A stretch of DNA of 64,000 nt, taken from contig NC_089731.1 of assembly GCF_035083965.1 (NCBI RefSeq), positions 10,204,001-10,268,000 on the forward strand. The letters are read 5' to 3'. This document shows, one piece after another, positions 45,483 through 58,000 of the stretch (positions are counted from its first letter, which is position 1; each line of letters starts with the position of its first letter). The notes below the pieces were generated by a model, which saw nothing but the letters and a program-made list of their open reading frames with translations, was not told the origin of the DNA and did no database searches. Source of the stretch: Branchiostoma lanceolatum (lineage: Eukaryota > Chordata > Leptocardii > Amphioxiformes > Branchiostomatidae). Made by a program: the position numbers and the translations under genes.

Positions 45483-48400
45483 TTAGGCCTCCACAGTTCT
45501 GGGAAGACCTTTTCTCAGAAGTGTCATCAGGTGACTCCCCAAGTCCTCATCCTAGAGAGAACAGAGGAGCAAGATTTTGGTGTCAGTGCTGTTCTTCTCC
45601 ATGCTCACCAGATCTATAAAGTTGACATTTACAAGTTTCTAGATTTGATTTTAAACTGTGCTTTTAGCCAGCAATACTGTGGGGTAATCTGTACAGCCCT
45701 TAGTTATTGTGAAATTACTATCATGGCAGTTGAAATCAATGGCAGACTACAGCAGCATCAAAACTTTCAGTATTGGACACCCCTGCTATAAAGGCACATA
45801 ATAGTACTGAACAGTCCCCCTGAAAGTCATGTATTATACATTATATATAAGCTGACAATAGGTCACCTCCTCACCTCATATGGCCAAGACACCAAGAAAT
45901 CTTTTGTCTCTTCCTCCTCTGAGGACCCAGATACCTGAAGAGGTGAATATGTTGCAAGAAGTTAGAATCTTTAGATCTCAGCTGCATTCAATAAAGCTGT
46001 TCTAGATAATGTCACATCAAATCAGCTTGAAGATATGACTAAATTTTGTTCCATTGCAATATTATAACTAACTGTTTATCAAAGTACATTACCGTCAACC
46101 ATCACCTTGGGTACCCATTTTCACATCAATGTGAAATTATACAATCATCAAAGTACTAATAAATGCATAACTCTTCAGTTTAAAACACAAAAAAACCATG
46201 AAGAGATACATGTACATGTGTGTGCTATGTTGTGTATCCTTTGTGTTTCATACTTACCAGGTACATGTACTTGTCCAATCCTAATAGTTATATCATAAAG
46301 ACTATGGATTCAAATTACATTAGACTTCAGAATCTTCTCACCTTAATAAGCACAGAGTCTATCATGATGGAGCCATCAGGCATGTGTTGGATGGAGTGGT
46401 CCTTCAGTGTACTGCAAATGAGGATTGCAAAAATGCAGTTAGTAATTTCTGTAAAGCAAGAAATGTTTATGATAGACATCAGTGTGTAACCTCCCCCTTT
46501 TGTTTTCATTTCTACCTCCCTATGTACAAAATTGAATGAAAGAATGAATGAATGGTTCATTAATAGAAAGTTTATTGCAAATACATGCCCGAGGGCTAAT
46601 TGCAAGGACAAACAACACAAATAATAATGGAGAATACAATGATATTGAGGGCTACATCTAATGTTATACTACATTCTAAAATGTACATGGTGCTAGTTTA
46701 GTTGGGTTTGACTTCTTCTTTTGAGGCAGTGGAAGACAAATTTACCCACTTTTTTTATAATAACAAGTGTTACATGGCAGCTAAAAGCTGAATTGTGTAC
46801 TCTGTACAATATCTTGTTGATCTAACTGACAAGATTAAAGAAACAGCTTCAGAACTGGCTCCCTATCATGTTGAAACAGAAACACCCTTGACTCAAAGTG
46901 TACAACCTAACATCCTACCCTTTGAGGTGTGTGCAGAGCCTCTCGACTGTCCCCTGTGAGGGCTGGGGGTCGTGGATGGTGACTGTGGAGGTGAACCTGA
47001 TCTCGTGTTCCTTCAGTCCCAGCTCCCTCATAGCCTGGCTCGGAGACACCAGCCGCAGGCTCTGGGGACACACGGGACAGGAAATAATCTAGCTACAGCC
47101 TGTACACTGTGGTATAAATGGCAGTTGAGGTTTTGAAAAGGGGTTTGCTTGATACATGACGGGTACAAGATCATAACTTACATTTTCCTTCATGATAAGA
47201 GCACCATGTAGCACTCTGGGTCGTTTTGGGTCAGGTGGTCCTGTAGATATGGATCGATATAAGAATAAATACAGAAATATCACCAACGATCTATAAAAGA
47301 TCATGCCATAATTACACAACTGTGACAGAAATTTGTGTATTACTCTGCAGACTTCAAGTTTCTACAGCAAATCATAAGACTTACATCTTACCAATGTGCA
47401 CAAGTAATATATACTCCATCCAAAAGAAAGTTAACCAACATAATGATCATATTTTTCACACTGGCATTTGTTCTGTACACTTTGCAAGGTAACTCATGAA
47501 GACACTAAGTGAACGAACCTGTTAAAGATGCCTCCCTCTTCAGCAGGTTCAGTGAAGCATCCACAGGGATGTTGGGGTTGGTTTCTATGGTTACCGTCTC
47601 CCCATTGGCTGGGAAGAAACACTGAACACCTAGAGAGACAAGAAGAGATGGTCGATAACAAATGGAAAGAGCAAGAAGCATAGTACATTGCCTATCGTGA
47701 GTAAATTGCATATACATAGCCTCTCTAAAGTCAACAGGACAGTGAAGCAAATTTAAAGCAAAATTTATTTTCAAAGCACATTTAGTTTTAAACATGCTGT
47801 ACTGTATGAGTGCTATTTTGCACTTTTTCCATGGCACTTTCAAAGCTGCAAATTGTGTCAAAATTGCCTACATTTCCTTCCTGTGGTGACAGTAATTGAG
47901 TCAACAACTGGCGGTAAAACTGTATATCAAAAATTTATCTTTTTGAAATAACTACGATGTTGAGATTCTTGATGAATTCCAAACCTACCGAACTCCTGAG
48001 TGATCTTCTTGCTGAGGAAGTCCATCTTCTGTCCCTCCCCGTGAACCAACATGACGTTCCTGGGCTCACAGTACCGGATCAGCTGCATGATGCCCTGGGC
48101 ATCGGCATGGGCACTGTGGGGAGGGGGGCGTGTACGGTAAAAAAGGTAAGGATCACGAAGCCTTTTTAAGTTGTTATCCACTGTGTCCAGGGCATGGTAT
48201 TGGAAGACAGAGCCAAACCCTCTGCTTCCATTGCCTTTTACCTCCCAAACCATAGTCAAGTACCCATTTCTACACCTGACTGGAGTGAGGTAAGTCATAT
48301 AAAGTGCCTTTCCCAAATGCACAACATCGGTAGCATGTCAGGGGATTCAAACCCAGGACCTCTAGCACAACGCCAAGCAAGAGCAGTTCCACAAAAGGGG

Positions 48401-51400
48401 AAGTAAAAAATAAACCACTTGGCCATTGAATCAACCACTGTTCAGTCACAATAAGAGGCATGGTGTCACCTGCAGTTACTAGGCCTAAATACAACAGACT
48501 TTCTCACCTGAATGACATGTACTCTACAGCCATCCTGACCTCCAGCTGAAAAAGGGAAATTGTTCAGTAGAGATTAAACTGCTGTTTGTAAAACATGTTC
48601 CTTTATCATTCATCATAAGCATATCAGCAGGCACAAAATAATGCCTTTCTACACATAGATTATGGCCACATACCTAAAACTAATTTTACAGACAACTAGT
48701 ATTTTTGTTATTGCCTCACAACATTGCACCAACATCTGCAGTAAAAGTTCTCTGCATATGTAAGATAGGGAAGATTCTTTTTTCTTTACTTAATCCAGGC
48801 ACAATCTGTTGTTCACTCACCACTTTCTTGTTCTCAAACTCGATCTTCCTGATCCCGTTCAGGATCTTGTGCCCGACTGTTCCCGCCACACAGTAGCCTG
48901 GCATAATCACCTGTGGGAGGATATAGTTAACCTTTAGGCTAAGCACTCAAGTAGCCATTTGGTACCCAATTGGTTACAGAGTTAGGCAGCAGGGAGAAGG
49001 TTAATATCAATTGAAAAAAACTTAACCTTCTCCTTGCTAATGGTGCATTTTCTGTAATACTGATTCATTAAATAAAGATAATATATTGGGGTGTCACGTA
49101 AAGAAAGCAATTGAAAATACATGAGAAAAAAATATATATTTCACTCTACCCATACCTATGGCATGGGGAGTGAAATATAAATACACATATCATCACAAAG
49201 TCATTAGAAAAGGCCTTCTCACCATGTTCTTGCTGTCTGGAGCCCATTTCTTAAAGACTTGCAGTGACAAACCAGCATGGAGCATGCCAGGGGTGGCAAA
49301 CACAACCTGGGAATGGGAGGAAGAAAATAAAATTAAACCTTTCCATTCTTACAACCTTTATACCACAACAAATTTGTAAATCTACACAAACAATATTTCT
49401 ATATCCCAAGAAAATTATAATATGTGTCTTCCTAAATTAGATTGTGGAGAAAGAAATGCATATAGGAAAGAAGATTATCTGACCATGGGGCCAGGGTTGT
49501 CGATGTAGGACCTATCAAACGCCTTGATGTGTTTGAACTCAAACATGTTCCTCTTGACAAAAGTCTTTCGGATCTTCTGATTGGTCCATGTGATGAATAG
49601 TCTGTAGTAGTTGTTAGCCTGGAATACGAAAGATATCATGATAAAATGTCAATTCTTGGAACTATACAATCTTTGCAAATTCAGTTGAACTTCAAGAACA
49701 CCTCCAGACTTCAAGCCCAAAAAGACACAAGTATAACATTTGGTATCACAGATCCAGAGAAAATGAAATGTCTTACCTTCTCTGTAAGGCCAGTTGAGAA
49801 GTAGATAGGAGCCTTGATGTTCATTCTCTCCCTGGAAAACAGAATGGTAAAAAAACTTTAACTTGAAGTGCACTTGGAAATAACATGTTAACAAGCATTT
49901 GTGTACAATCATAAGTTCATGTGTACTGCAGCAATTAAAAGCATATGAGGACAACTCAAAATTGCAATTTTCTTGGAAGCAAGGTATCCCCATACCATGG
50001 CTAATTCATGGAGGAGATCCGGGACAATTTAGTATTTTTCTTTCTTCTACATCATTCTGCATCTACTCACCAGAAGGTCTCAAGAAGAATACACAACTCC
50101 TGGGCTCTTCCAAGTGCAAATACTGGAATAAGAACCTGTAGAATAATGCATGTAGATTGTATCATACATCTATTAAACTTCCCATTGAAGATGCTAAGGC
50201 ACTGGTAAAAGAAGAAAGTAGCCTTTTGCCTTAGAACTAATTCTTTATAAAAAAAATGTGCAGCAATATAGCAGAATAGAAACTGTATGCTGTATGTGAT
50301 GCATACATACCTTTCCTCCTTTCTCTATTGTTTCATGCACTTTCTTAAGGAAATCCCTTTCTCTGCATCTATATGACAACACAAAAACAAACAAACAGGC
50401 CATGAAAAAAAACACTTTCCATTCACATTGGACATGTTCATTGGACTCTTGGAAGAATGAAACATTTTCTTACATCTATGAGTACTCTGTTGTTCTCACC
50501 TTTTAGAGTCCCTGATAGTGGTAGCATATGTGGACTCTGTGATCAGCAGATCTGGTCTACATTTGTCTATCCACGCAGCTCTGTGAAGCATAAAAAATAT
50601 AACATTCAAACAATGGTGAGAAACAACACAGCACAAACTTTCAACCAAGTTTCTAAATTTTAACATTACCACTGCTGAGGTGGCCTTTGGTACCAAATTT
50701 CCAGGTTGCAAGTTGAGGCAGCAGGTAGAAAGTTAAAGTGAAAAGAACAGAATAAGTGAATTACCAGACTTACCCCAGATGTCTGTCAGGTGTCATATTA
50801 TAGTCCCCCTGTAAAGAAAGACAGACAGCTTACAAAACTCTTCCACAGTTAATCTTAGTCACTTAGCTTAGTCATGTTTGGGACCACATTCTTCTCAAAG
50901 CAGCATGACCTTCTTTGGGAACTAGAACCAGTCAGTTATAACCCAAAGAAGGTAGCAGAAAGACTACCGAAACACAGAAACTTGAGGTAAATCCTTTTGG
51001 TTGTGAAACAAAGAACTGTCTCTACAGTATTATCAATCTATGTAACAACCAAATCAAACTATCAACTACTGGTTATAAATTGTTTTCATAATCATTAGAA
51101 TGGACTCATGTTGACCAATGCTGGATACTAGGCTACAGTTTGTAAACAAACCTTACCGTGTACACTACTGACTCAGACCCCACTTTGATGAGGAACATGG
51201 CTGCTCCCAACACATGGCCTGCATAGTAAGCCTTGATCTCTAACTCATCATCAACCTGTGTAATATTTAATATCACAACCTTATAAACAAATATTTGTGA
51301 AACCCCTAATATTGTTCGTTTTAGATAGACATATATATATATATATATATATATTGACTTATTGACTGGTCATTAAAGATGTATATTAGATGGATATATA

Positions 51401-53791
51401 TTATATATTATATTATATACATATATGTATATATTAGATATACATTATATATTATATTTGATAGATATATTATATATATATATTGACTGGTCATTAAAGA
51501 TCTCTTCATTTTGAAAAGAAAGGCAAATCTATACAACAAAACTATTAAAAAGAGTATGGGACCATCCAGGTGTGAGTGGATCAAATAAATCTGTCTGGAT
51601 ATGCAGCTTGTATTCTTCAGAACAAACCTGGTGTGTTATGCCATGAGGTTTTACCGGGTATGGAATACAAACAATTGAATCTGACTGACAACTTGACGTA
51701 GATAAGGGAAACATGATTAGATCATACCTGCACAGTCTGATGCAGGTTGACAGGAACGACTTTCTTCATACAGTCTTTTATCATCTGTAAGGTAAAATGC
51801 AGTGTCAAGAACACAATACTTAAAGTAAGTTGATACTAAGCTACAATGTAGTTTAGTGAATGCATCTTCTTAAAATATTTATAAACAAAGTCTACACATT
51901 CAAATACTAAACAACGACTGTAAGTTTAACAAGAATGCTATGATTAAAAGTAACAAGACTGCTATGATTAAAATCTTTGACTTATTATTTCTGTATCTGT
52001 ATCTGTATCTGTAGCCAGTATAACCGCCATTCGGCGTAACACACCAGCTTCGCAGGCACGTGGCGCGGAAGCAGCTGGTTATATTACACCGAACGACCTG
52101 TCACGTCTAACCTTCGCATATCTAACTGCATGCATTGTTTAAAGCTATCTAATGTGGATGCTTCCACTGTACCTGGTTGTAACGAGTTCCACTCTACGAT
52201 CGTTCTAGGAAAATACGAATCCTAGACATTTGAAGACACTTTGAGTAAAAAACAACAAATTGAGTGAAAAGTAGATGACCTGTGAAGTGAAGAAGGTGGC
52301 CTGGCTTTCTCCTTTCCTGTCCACAGTGATTTTCCTGTAGTCTTCCTGTATATTAGGCATCAAAATAGTCAAATTTTAAGAAAAATCGGGATTCTGTCAC
52401 ACTGATGATGAATATGCACACATCAAAATTCTGTAGATCTTTATGCTCTGAAGGCAACGTCATTGAGTCTAAAATAATTATACGGCTACAAGGGGAATCT
52501 TTCACTTCCTAATCAATGACCATGAAAAGCACAAGCATGTAACATTATGTGGAAGGGATATCCTGCGAAGGTCTGTTATATGGTTGTTAGTGGGAACAGC
52601 CATTCTATAGTTGATAGCCATCATTCCGAACAGGGCCGGCCATTTGAACGTTGAACGGCCAATCCCATTCTTAGTGCACGTTCTCGTGTTTAAATAAATC
52701 CATTTGGCGTATTTTGTGTCCCTCATCTTTTATGATATGTATCTCAAAAAAACTTACCAGGAGGATAGGACAGATAGCTTTGGTTGGGTGAGTCATGTAG
52801 ATGGGCCCATCGTACCCCACCATCTCTGTCATGTAGGGTAGGCAACCACAGTGGTCAAGGTGGAAGTGACTGGGGAAAAAATACATATTTGTGATTATTA
52901 TCTTATCATGATCATGCTACACACCTGGGTTGGCGTTAGGAAGGGCATCCAGCCGTAAAAAGTCCAAAAATGCACAGCAGAGTTACATACAGTGCAAGTT
53001 CTTGACCAGTCTAGCCATGGCTGCAAAGGAACAAATTAACAAAACGGTTTAGAATTTCAAGTGATCGAAAACAGTACAATCTGATATGCAAGGGTAGGAA
53101 CACTTCTTCATAACCATAATTTTTATAAGTCCATGTACCTGATGATGACACAGTCCAGGTGGTCGTTGAGAGTCCCAGACTGGGTGATGTAAGTAAAGTC
53201 TGGAAACCGCCTCTGTAAGAGAAGAACCAAAATGATAAAATCACTGATTCAACTGACTTAAAGCTACTGTACAGTAGATGAAGTTGACATCAACATTCTC
53301 ACATAGTTTATAAGCCCTGGTCAATGATGAGCATTGAAGACACCACGTACACATCAGTAAAAGAAAAGGACAGTACAAATTCATTTGAATTACCTCATCA
53401 TTATAACCCATGTGCATCCCACAGTCCAACATGATGTTCTTGCCACCAATGCTGACCAGGATGCAACTTCTCCCAACATCTGAAAATGACATCAAGACCA
53501 CTCTGATCAGTATCAATGTTTTGGAGTTCATTCAAATCATCCATGCACAGATATGTATCATGACATCACTACAATACGTAACCTAATATTAACAGTATAA
53601 CAGAAATAAGTTCCAAAACTCAATCTCAGAGCTCTCGTCAGAGATACTTAAATTCAAGCAAGTGAATGCTTTAAAATTCATTAGGTTATAAAAACAGTGT
53701 TATCAACAGGTATTACTATTAGTACCATCTTTAGTATGAGTATGAAGATATGTACAACCATACCTTGCCCTGCTCCTGTTGGCCACCACAT
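45483..53791 (-). CDS. INTS11: Integrator complex subunit 11 (CPSF73-like RNA endonuclease)
   Basis: 22 coding exons follow each other in phase and in the order of the vertebrate protein (591 codons), from [15 protein letters not shown] (53479-53394) to [15 protein letters not shown] and the stop at 45483. The metallo-beta-lactamase signature HFHLDHCG is in exon 52869-52758. The beta-CASP part includes [11 protein letters not shown] (51255-51157), [14 protein letters not shown] (50580-50500), [13 protein letters not shown] (50135-50071), [12 protein letters not shown] (48910-48821), [15 protein letters not shown] (48545/48113) and LVHGEGQKM. Total length of about 600 aa equals the human protein, and all catalytic motifs are present. 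INTS11 with INTS9 cleaves snRNA and other nascent RNA 3' ends in the nucleus. The first residues are uncertain: either ATG at 53791 (MWWPTGAGQ) or a 12-nt microexon 53764-53775 spliced to an unseen first exon. Confidence 0.95.
46530..46640 (-). repeat. Candidate LINE 3' tail remnant in an INTS11 intron
   Basis: Read on the minus strand, it contains TGCAATAAACTTTC followed by a CATT-type repeat, the usual end structure of CR1/L2-like elements. Too short to classify. Confidence 0.35.
48240..48385 (-). mobile_element. Decayed tRNA-derived SINE in an INTS11 intron
   Basis: Shares AAAGTGCCTTTCCCAA and GTACCCATTT..CACCTG..TGGAGTGAGG (plus-strand reading) with the SINE at 19978-20200; B box decayed to GGGTTTGAATCCCC. 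Confidence 0.6.
51328..51484. repeat. AT-rich microsatellite region
   Basis: Runs of TATATA separated by a duplicated ATTGACTGGTCATTAAAGAT (51361 and 51483 areas), in an INTS11 intron. Confidence 0.8.
51989..52225 (-). mobile_element. 5'-truncated LINE 3' end in an INTS11 intron
   Basis: Minus-strand sequence closely matches the 3' end of the LINE at 63041-63961: codons for [10 protein letters not shown], then the untranslated part (AGCTGGTGTGTTACGCC, GGCGGTTATA) and a GATACA-type hexamer tail (plus-strand TGTATC repeats at 51990-52013). Confidence 0.85.
52922..52978 (+). repeat. Short RTE-like LINE 3' remnant
   Basis: GGTTGGCGTTAGGAAGGGCA followed by TCCAGCCGTAAAAA resembles the conserved 3' end of RTE-type LINEs and their SINEs in many animals. 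Only about 55 bp remain. Confidence 0.4.
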
Positions 53792-55094
53792 GAAAAAGAG
53801 AAACAAAATCATGAGTGGGCACGGAAGAATGTGAACATAGTACATAATTTGATGGGTTGTTAATGAAGCCACGTGCCCTGCTCTATCTTTATGTCACATG
53901 ACAGAAAAAAGTCTACCTACAATAATTTTCTGGTACCAGGTGGTTACTAGTACATCAAATCTTAACGTAAATCACACTTTTTGAATATCAAGAATGCCTG
54001 AATAGTCAGAAATTTTGAAGAGCATTAGTAGTAAAATTTCATCAAATATCACAGGCAAAACACATGTACAATGTCTTTGGTCAGTTGAGATGAACAATAT
54101 GCTGTGACCTATAGTAACCTGGTTGCATCATCAGTCTGCATCGAACAAACACAATTAGTTGACAAGACTTAACATGTACAGGATATTAAAAGTCAAAGAA
54201 CCAAAGATCATAAGGGCAACTTTGAATTTGTTTTATGGGGAGGCTACAGTGTACTCTATTGATCGGTGAACTTGTTTATTCAATGTTTAGATAAAGTAGA
54301 CTTGAACATTTTGATGAAAGGGGCATCAACATGAAAAGGGGAAAAGCAACTTTAACCTAGTGACTCTAGCAGTCATGTAAGACACCACTGGTATCCAGTA
54401 GTGTTTCACTGCCTGGTATCATGTCATTTGTATATTGTCTGAAATGTGATAACGGTAATTGTTATAACTAGAAAGAACTTGGTTGCATCAAGGATTTGCT
54501 TCATGAAATTTGTTTTAAAATGCTTTGATTGACAAAAGAGTGAAGTTCTACATATTAAGTATACAAAATGTATTCACAATGTTCATATTTACTCTAAAAC
54601 TCAACTGAGGACACAAACCAAATATTTGATTTTTTTCAAAGATCCGGTTGGTCACTCTAGACAATTGCATCTCAAGTGACCTGTGCAATCATTGTGTCTT
54701 TGACTTGAATAAATAATGATTAATGACAAAGAGCTAATAAGTTTGAAACCAATTAAAGAGTTTAACTAATTTCAACTGTCAGATTTCTGAATTACAATAT
54801 CTTTTGGATAAAATATTTTTCAAAGTCTAACAAATCCCAAACAATTTGGCATCAAACACATGGAACATAGATGGTACTGTACAAACATCCCCCATAGCAA
54901 CTGGAATGGTATAGTCCTAATTGGGGTCAGAGGTTGTACTTTTGGACATTCACCCACTGTCATTGCAATATCAGCCTTTGTGCACGTGAAGGCTGATTTC
55001 CGCGGATAGAGGAGTACACCATGAGATAGGGACTCAAACAGAAGACCTACAAACTGTAGTTTAGCCTGGCTTTACCCTACACTGAAAGACCAAG
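53792..55094. other. Intergenic between divergent INTS11 and the GLTP gene
   Basis: No repeat or coding exon recognised. It should hold the promoters of both genes and, if the microexon model is right, the first INTS11 exon. Confidence 0.4.
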
Positions 55095-58000
55095 ATGAAT
55101 AAGGGGTCTGCAAAGATCGCGGTTTCTATCACTGCTTGCTTGTGCTTGACTTTCTTGCTGCTTGGGCTGTACTCTGGAAGGCTTTCTTCCCTGAAGAGAG
55201 GTAAGAAACTTGGCAATCTTCTTGTTTTTTTACTGACCCATCCCTTTTGGATAGGCCAAAGTAAACAGAGAAATCGGATCCTTTAGAATTGCAGATAGAT
55301 GTCGAACATGTTATGTTGTCTGTAACCATGCCAAGAAAGCCATCAGGAATGTCACAATCGACAGTAAACAAGTCAGACTTTTGCTGACTTGTCAGTGTGA
55401 ACTTCCTTCTTCTGGCTGAAAACAGAACAAAGGCCACACTACAACCTTGTTTTTTTGGGGTGTTATTTTAGCCTTCCCAAAGGACCTTCATTTGTATATT
55501 TTGCTGATTGATTGCTTGAAACAATGCAATCATCGGGAACATCTTGTATTTTTAAAGCCATCGTCTTTTTCTTTCCATGAAATACCGCTTCATTAGCATT
55601 TGTGGAGTGACTGTCTATTCTTCTAATCTGTCAGAATTGTTTAGTGAAAAAAACATGGAGGGTCTACAGCTGATCACATAATGTAACCATTCAAGGACAT
55701 GTACATTGGGTACTAATATGGCCTTCAAGGCACTGACTTCACAAACAATGATTGACCTTTTAACCTTTATCGACCTTGAACTGGTTGGATTTTAACTGTT
55801 GTTTACAACCAGGGCTGTCTCCAGCTTTAATTTTTTTTCCATCCCACTTATTGTTTGGGAGCCTATGTTGTAAATTTTGCTGTTAAATCTGTTATCTTAA
55901 GTTTAAAAAAAGAAACATTTTCGTCAATTGCAAGTCGTAAAGTTAACATTTTCTATGTCTGGGGCCGACTGGGGGAAATGTTTTTTCTGTCTAAACAAAT
56001 TTCTGTCCTGGAAGGGTCCTGGAGACAGCCCTGTTTACAACATTAGAATTTAAAGTATGGGGTTTAAAACTAGTTTGGTGTTTAAAAGTAAAACCTCTTC
56101 AATTGAAGTCTTGTTTTGTCAAGTCTGCAAGGTTTTATCACAAGTATTATCACAATGTAAACAGATGAGAGGCTGCTGTGTGCCCATTAGAAGAACATAG
56201 TAAAAACCGAAGCAGATTTTCGTGTTGAGAAACATGGAAAATGTAGCTTTTGTACATGATCATGATGTAGTCAATTTGTGCAAGGATTGATTTGAGCAAG
56301 GAGATTTTTTAACTCCTTTAATTGAGGGGGCAAAAGGACTACCGGTAATCTAATTCTGTACTAAATTGTACTTCCATAAAATCTCAACCAAATTCTCCAC
56401 TTTGAAACTGCCTATTTTGTACACGATTTGTTACTAAGCGACAGATTGTATCTAGGTCAAATCTTCCATCAGGCAAAATGTCAGGATACTCGACAAGATT
56501 CTGGGATAACATGAGTCTGGTTCCTTTGTTTGTGACATGAATAATTCAGAGACACCTGATCTACTAGTCTGTGCCGAGTAATCTTCTTGGAGCCTTCTTA
56601 TTCAGACAATCATAAACCTCTGATTATTACAACATTTCTTGCATGTCCTTTGTTCTTATTTGTCCAGCAGAGGCTTGGTTATTACATGGTGACAGAAAAG
56701 ACACTTTGTGATTTAGAGTGTGGGTTTTACATGTCAAAATGTTGAAAGGACAAATTAGGGCAGGTTTGTTCAGTGTCTTTGTGATTAGCCAACATCTTGG
56801 CATCTGTCAATGTTCATGTTATTGATCAAGGCAAACAATAGTGTCTGGGTTTTTCTTCAGTGTTAATTTCCCACATAATGTGGGGAGTAAAGGCCAAACT
56901 TTATCTAGTACGTAAGAGGAACAAAAGATGGAAGGCAGTAGCTTCTGCAGTACCACCAGTGGTCACTAGAGGGCATTACTGCCAAGTGTTGCTGTTTGAG
57001 GATGTATGATAATGAATACTCTTTATGACTTGAGTGGTACTAGTAAATGTTTTAAGTTAACTAACTACGCAGTCAATCAATAAAATGCTCATTGTAACAT
57101 GTCTTTTTCTTTCCACTATATGGTTTTACACTGATTTCATGTTTAGAACTAAATTTTCAATTTTTCTTCTCACAATATCAGGAGAATGGACTGGACTCCA
57201 AGACACAGACGAAACAATCCAAAGCTGGGGAGGCAAGGGGCAAGTCCACATCAACAACCAACAATATGACATAGAGGGTCGTGCCATCATGCAGGGAGGT
57301 GACAAAGGCTCCATCAAAGTCGAAGCGGGATGGCACAAGCCGCACGAAAAGATGCCCATGGCCCACGTGACCGCCGACCTTAAAGTCAAGGTTAAAGGAG
57401 ACAAAGAAAACTCATTTCTACACCAACTTACTAACCACAGAAAGGGAGAAAAGGTTTCCAAAGGTTCTGGTTTGCATGGTCTACCACAGGGTGATACCAT
57501 CGGTGAGGATGGTGGGGAGGGGCAGGAACCTACTGAAGCAGAAATAGCTTGGCTGGAACAAGTGGAGAGAATTTTAAATGGAGAGGACATTGACAACTAC
57601 CCTTTTAGAAATGGAAAATATGTTTGGACAGGTTCAGAGGTAATGCCTCATTCTTCAAGTTGTTTTATCAAGCATCCAATACAATCATCAAAATCTTTTT
57701 CTCTAATTGTTTGATTGACATAATCACGGCACTATTCAATCATGAATGAAAAAACAGCATGGATGACTTGAACAATAAAAAAATATGTACATTTTGCAAA
57801 TCCTAGTTTTGATTACAAGGTGATCAAATCTACATAGATAAGAACTAAAGAAACAGGGTATCTGTCAATGTTGCTTGATCAATTATTCAATCTACTTTCC
57901 AACAATGCAGAAATCATTCAGTTGGGAAACTGGGGAATTCAATAATACAGCAACCTGGATGCCAGACAGTGCACAAGGTCATACAGATCCCTTTTGCTGG

